The notes below the pieces were generated by a model. It made no database searches. It saw only the letters and a list, made by a program, of their open reading frames with translations, and was not told the DNA's origin. A program made the position numbers and the translations under genes. From Chitinophaga sp. XS-30 (lineage in GTDB: Bacteria > Bacteroidota > Bacteroidia > Chitinophagales > Chitinophagaceae), in NCBI RefSeq assembly GCF_008086345.1, contig NZ_CP043006.1:556032-620031 (forward strand): DNA of 64,000 nt, given 5' to 3'. Position 1 is the stretch's first letter; each line of letters begins with the position of its first letter. Positions 62,638 through 64,000 of the stretch are shown one piece after another.

Positions 62638-63090
62638 TTATTTGGTCAATAATTCCTTCACCAGCGCGGAGATCACTTTTCCATCCGCTTTGCCGGCGAG
62701 CTGTTTGGTGGCAACACCCATCACCTTGCCCATATCGGCCGGGGAAGATGCGCCGGTGGTGGCGATAATATCTGTCAATACTGCCCGGATCTCCGATGCT
62801 TCCATTTGCTTCGGCAAATAACGCTCGATCACGGCCAGTTCTTCCTCTTCCTTCTTTGCCAGGTCTTCCCGGTTCTGCTGCCGGAATATATCCAGCGAAT
62901 CTTTCCGTTGCTTCGCAAGCTTTTGCAGCAGCTTCATTTCATCGGCTTCTGAAAGCTCGGCGGGCGCCCCTTCCGAGGTTTTCGCCAGCAATACAGCTGC
63001 CTTGATAGCCCTGAGGGCGCGCAATTCGGCTTCTGCTTTTGCCAGCATGGCGGTTTTGATGGCACTGTTGATTTGCTGTTCTAATGACAT
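62638..63090 (-). CDS. GatB/YqeY domain protein
   Basis: 150 residues, cytoplasmic. The family pattern is clear: SLEQQINSAIKTAMLAKAEA, ELRALRAIKAAVLLAKTSEG, EELAVIERYLPKQMEASEIR and MGKVMGVATKQLAGKADGKV, with the tail found in GatB and tRNA-related proteins. It is stand-alone and may have a tRNA- or aminoacyl-related function, not established. 11 bp separate it from gldC. Confidence 0.93.
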   Translation of the reverse strand: MSLEQQINSAIKTAMLAKAEAELRALRAIKAAVLLAKTSEGAPAELSEADEMKLLQKLAKQRKDSLDIFRQQNREDLAKKEEEELAVIERYLPKQMEASEIRAVLTDIIATTGASSPADMGKVMGVATKQLAGKADGKVISALVKELLTK

Positions 63091-63101
63091 ATGGTGTGTT
63101 T

Positions 63102-63449
63102 TTACTGGTCCTGGTTCTTCAGTTTTTCTTCGAATTTCTTGTAAAAGTCCGTGGCGAACGTCCGCAGATCATTGGCAAGGTCCGCATACGGCGTGGCACG
63201 CTGATAGGTATCCGCCATGGTCATCATGGTCTGGTAAAAGAAATCTGCCATTTCATCCACCATCATTTCCTTGGTCCACAGGTCTATCCGGAGCGCTGTT
63301 TTGTCCGCCCCGTCCCAAAAGGCCACCATCATTGCCTTTGCCTTGTTCATACGGTCTGCCGTACTGTCGGACGCTGTCCATTCTATGCTTTCCGGCACTT
63401 TGTTCTCATCCAGCGCTACCTGTATCTGTATGGAAGATTTTTTTGTCAT
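63102..63449 (-). CDS. gldC: Gliding motility protein GldC homologue
   Basis: 115 residues. The pattern SSIQIQVALDENKVPESIEW, followed by ALRIDLWTKEMMVDEMADFF and the charged helix after it, matches GldC. In gliding Bacteroidota GldC is linked to GldB and GldE function, while in non-gliding relatives it is kept without motility. No other gld gene is adjacent. It is the first gene after the partial glycosyltransferase in the transcript, and its presence supports a Bacteroidota assignment. Confidence 0.85.
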   Translation of the reverse strand: MTKKSSIQIQVALDENKVPESIEWTASDSTADRMNKAKAMMVAFWDGADKTALRIDLWTKEMMVDEMADFFYQTMMTMADTYQRATPYADLANDLRTFATDFYKKFEEKLKNQDQ

Positions 63450-63495
63450 TATATCTGATTTGAAAAAGCAAAAATACGTTTTTTGTCATGCTTGT

Positions 63496-64000
63496 TCAGG
63501 ATGTGATGGTACGCCCGAGCATAACGGCAGCTTCGTCCCAGCTGGAAATGCGCGGAATATGTGCCATCAGCCTGCTTCTCAGCAGTTCATCCTTATAAAG
63601 TGCGCCCATTTTTTCCGAGAGGTCGGTAATGTCCCCCGCCACAGCATTCAGTGCGGCATCCCCACCGGCTTCCGGTGAAGCCCCTGCGTGGATCACGACT
63701 GCAGGCACTTCGCAGCGGAGGGCGGTATAGACCGGTACGGGCAGGCCGTCCGCCCCGGCAGTGTGCACAATGGCGTAAGCTGCGGCAACCAGGCGTGCCA
63801 GGATACCTTCGTCCGGCTGTTGCAGCCAGATCACATCATCCCGGAACTTGTAGGTCTGCAGCGCCTCCGCTATTTCCTCGCCGGCAGATGTCAGCCGGCC
63901 GGTCAATACCAGCTTCATACCGGAGCGGAGCCGTTTCTTCAGCAGGGAAAAAGCTTTCAGCAGGGGAATGATGTTATTATCCGGGTGAATGCTCCCCACG
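63496..64000 (-). CDS. Glycosyltransferase (GT-B fold), C-terminal part, runs off the window
   Basis: At least 167 residues, ending at 63496; the frame is open to the right edge of the window, so the N-terminal half is missing. It shows the second half of a GT-B enzyme: VGSIHPDNNIIPLLKAFSLL, a KLVLTGRLTSAGEEIAEAL strand, VIWLQQPDEGILARLVAAAY, and an E-x7-E-like region replaced by GADGLPVPVYTALRCEVPAV. It is a GT4-type family by this layout. It is separated from gldC by 46 bp. Confidence 0.7.
   Translation of the reverse strand, partial: VGSIHPDNNIIPLLKAFSLLKKRLRSGMKLVLTGRLTSAGEEIAEALQTYKFRDDVIWLQQPDEGILARLVAAAYAIVHTAGADGLPVPVYTALRCEVPAVVIHAGASPEAGGDAALNAVAGDITDLSEKMGALYKDELLRSRLMAHIPRISSWDEAAVMLGRTITS

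Overview
The window looks like a chromosomal segment of a Bacteroidota bacterium, most likely Chitinophagaceae (Chitinophaga-like). Evidence: a BamA with two tandem Skp/OmpH genes, a gldC homologue, a DUF6089-type barrel gene between nadK and uppS, an NrtR/AraR-like NUDIX regulator, promoters of the TTTG-N(18-20)-TAnnTTTG type, and few Shine-Dalgarno sequences.

Layout. (1) 1-24.5 kb is a surface polysaccharide (O-antigen/capsule/exopolysaccharide) locus: the tail of a nucleotide-sugar dehydrogenase, a Wza-like exporter, a Wzz-like chain-length protein, a CDP-3,6-dideoxyhexose module (rfbF, rfbG, an RfbJ/Prt-like reductase, rfbH), six glycosyltransferases, a Wzx flippase, a Wzy polymerase, a methyltransferase, a secreted fucosidase-like protein, GDP-fucose genes (gmd, fcl), a Wzi/RemB-like barrel and an SGNH-like/MBOAT O-acylation pair. 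Most of it is visibly AT-richer than the flanks. rfbF and wzx each carry one frameshift. (2) 24.5-35.6 kb holds an ABC-F ATPase, an HGSNAT/NagX-like acyltransferase, RtcB with a small upstream gene, a frameshifted DinB-like gene, an unusual stretch of tiny ORFs separated by terminators, a PA0069-type radical SAM protein and a membrane MutS-like ATPase. (3) 35.6-49 kb holds fused isobutyryl-CoA mutase (IcmF), a NUDIX regulator, an amidohydrolase lipoprotein, ligA-tadA, a PAS-LuxR regulator, superoxide dismutase, and a DUF1080 plus Tat-exported oxidoreductase pair. (4) 49-64 kb, all on the minus strand, is a housekeeping and envelope block: S41 protease, yidD-rnpA-rpmH, skp-skp-bamA-uppS, a DUF6089-like gene, nadK, an Omp85-like gene, CBS, hydrolase, cvpA, yqeY, gldC and a partial glycosyltransferase.

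Points most worth checking: the two frameshifts in the polysaccharide locus; an rpmH leader made of three 46-47 bp repeats behind a strong promoter; an rnpA whose family-like N-terminus lies upstream of its only ATG and would need an ATT or ATA start; the terminator-punctuated tiny ORFs near 32 kb; and a radical SAM gene with a long operator-like inverted repeat and a C-terminal QLRLF clamp-binding-like motif. No rRNA, tRNA, CRISPR array, transposase or clear attachment site was seen. Functions come from motif and family recognition by eye; no database search was run.
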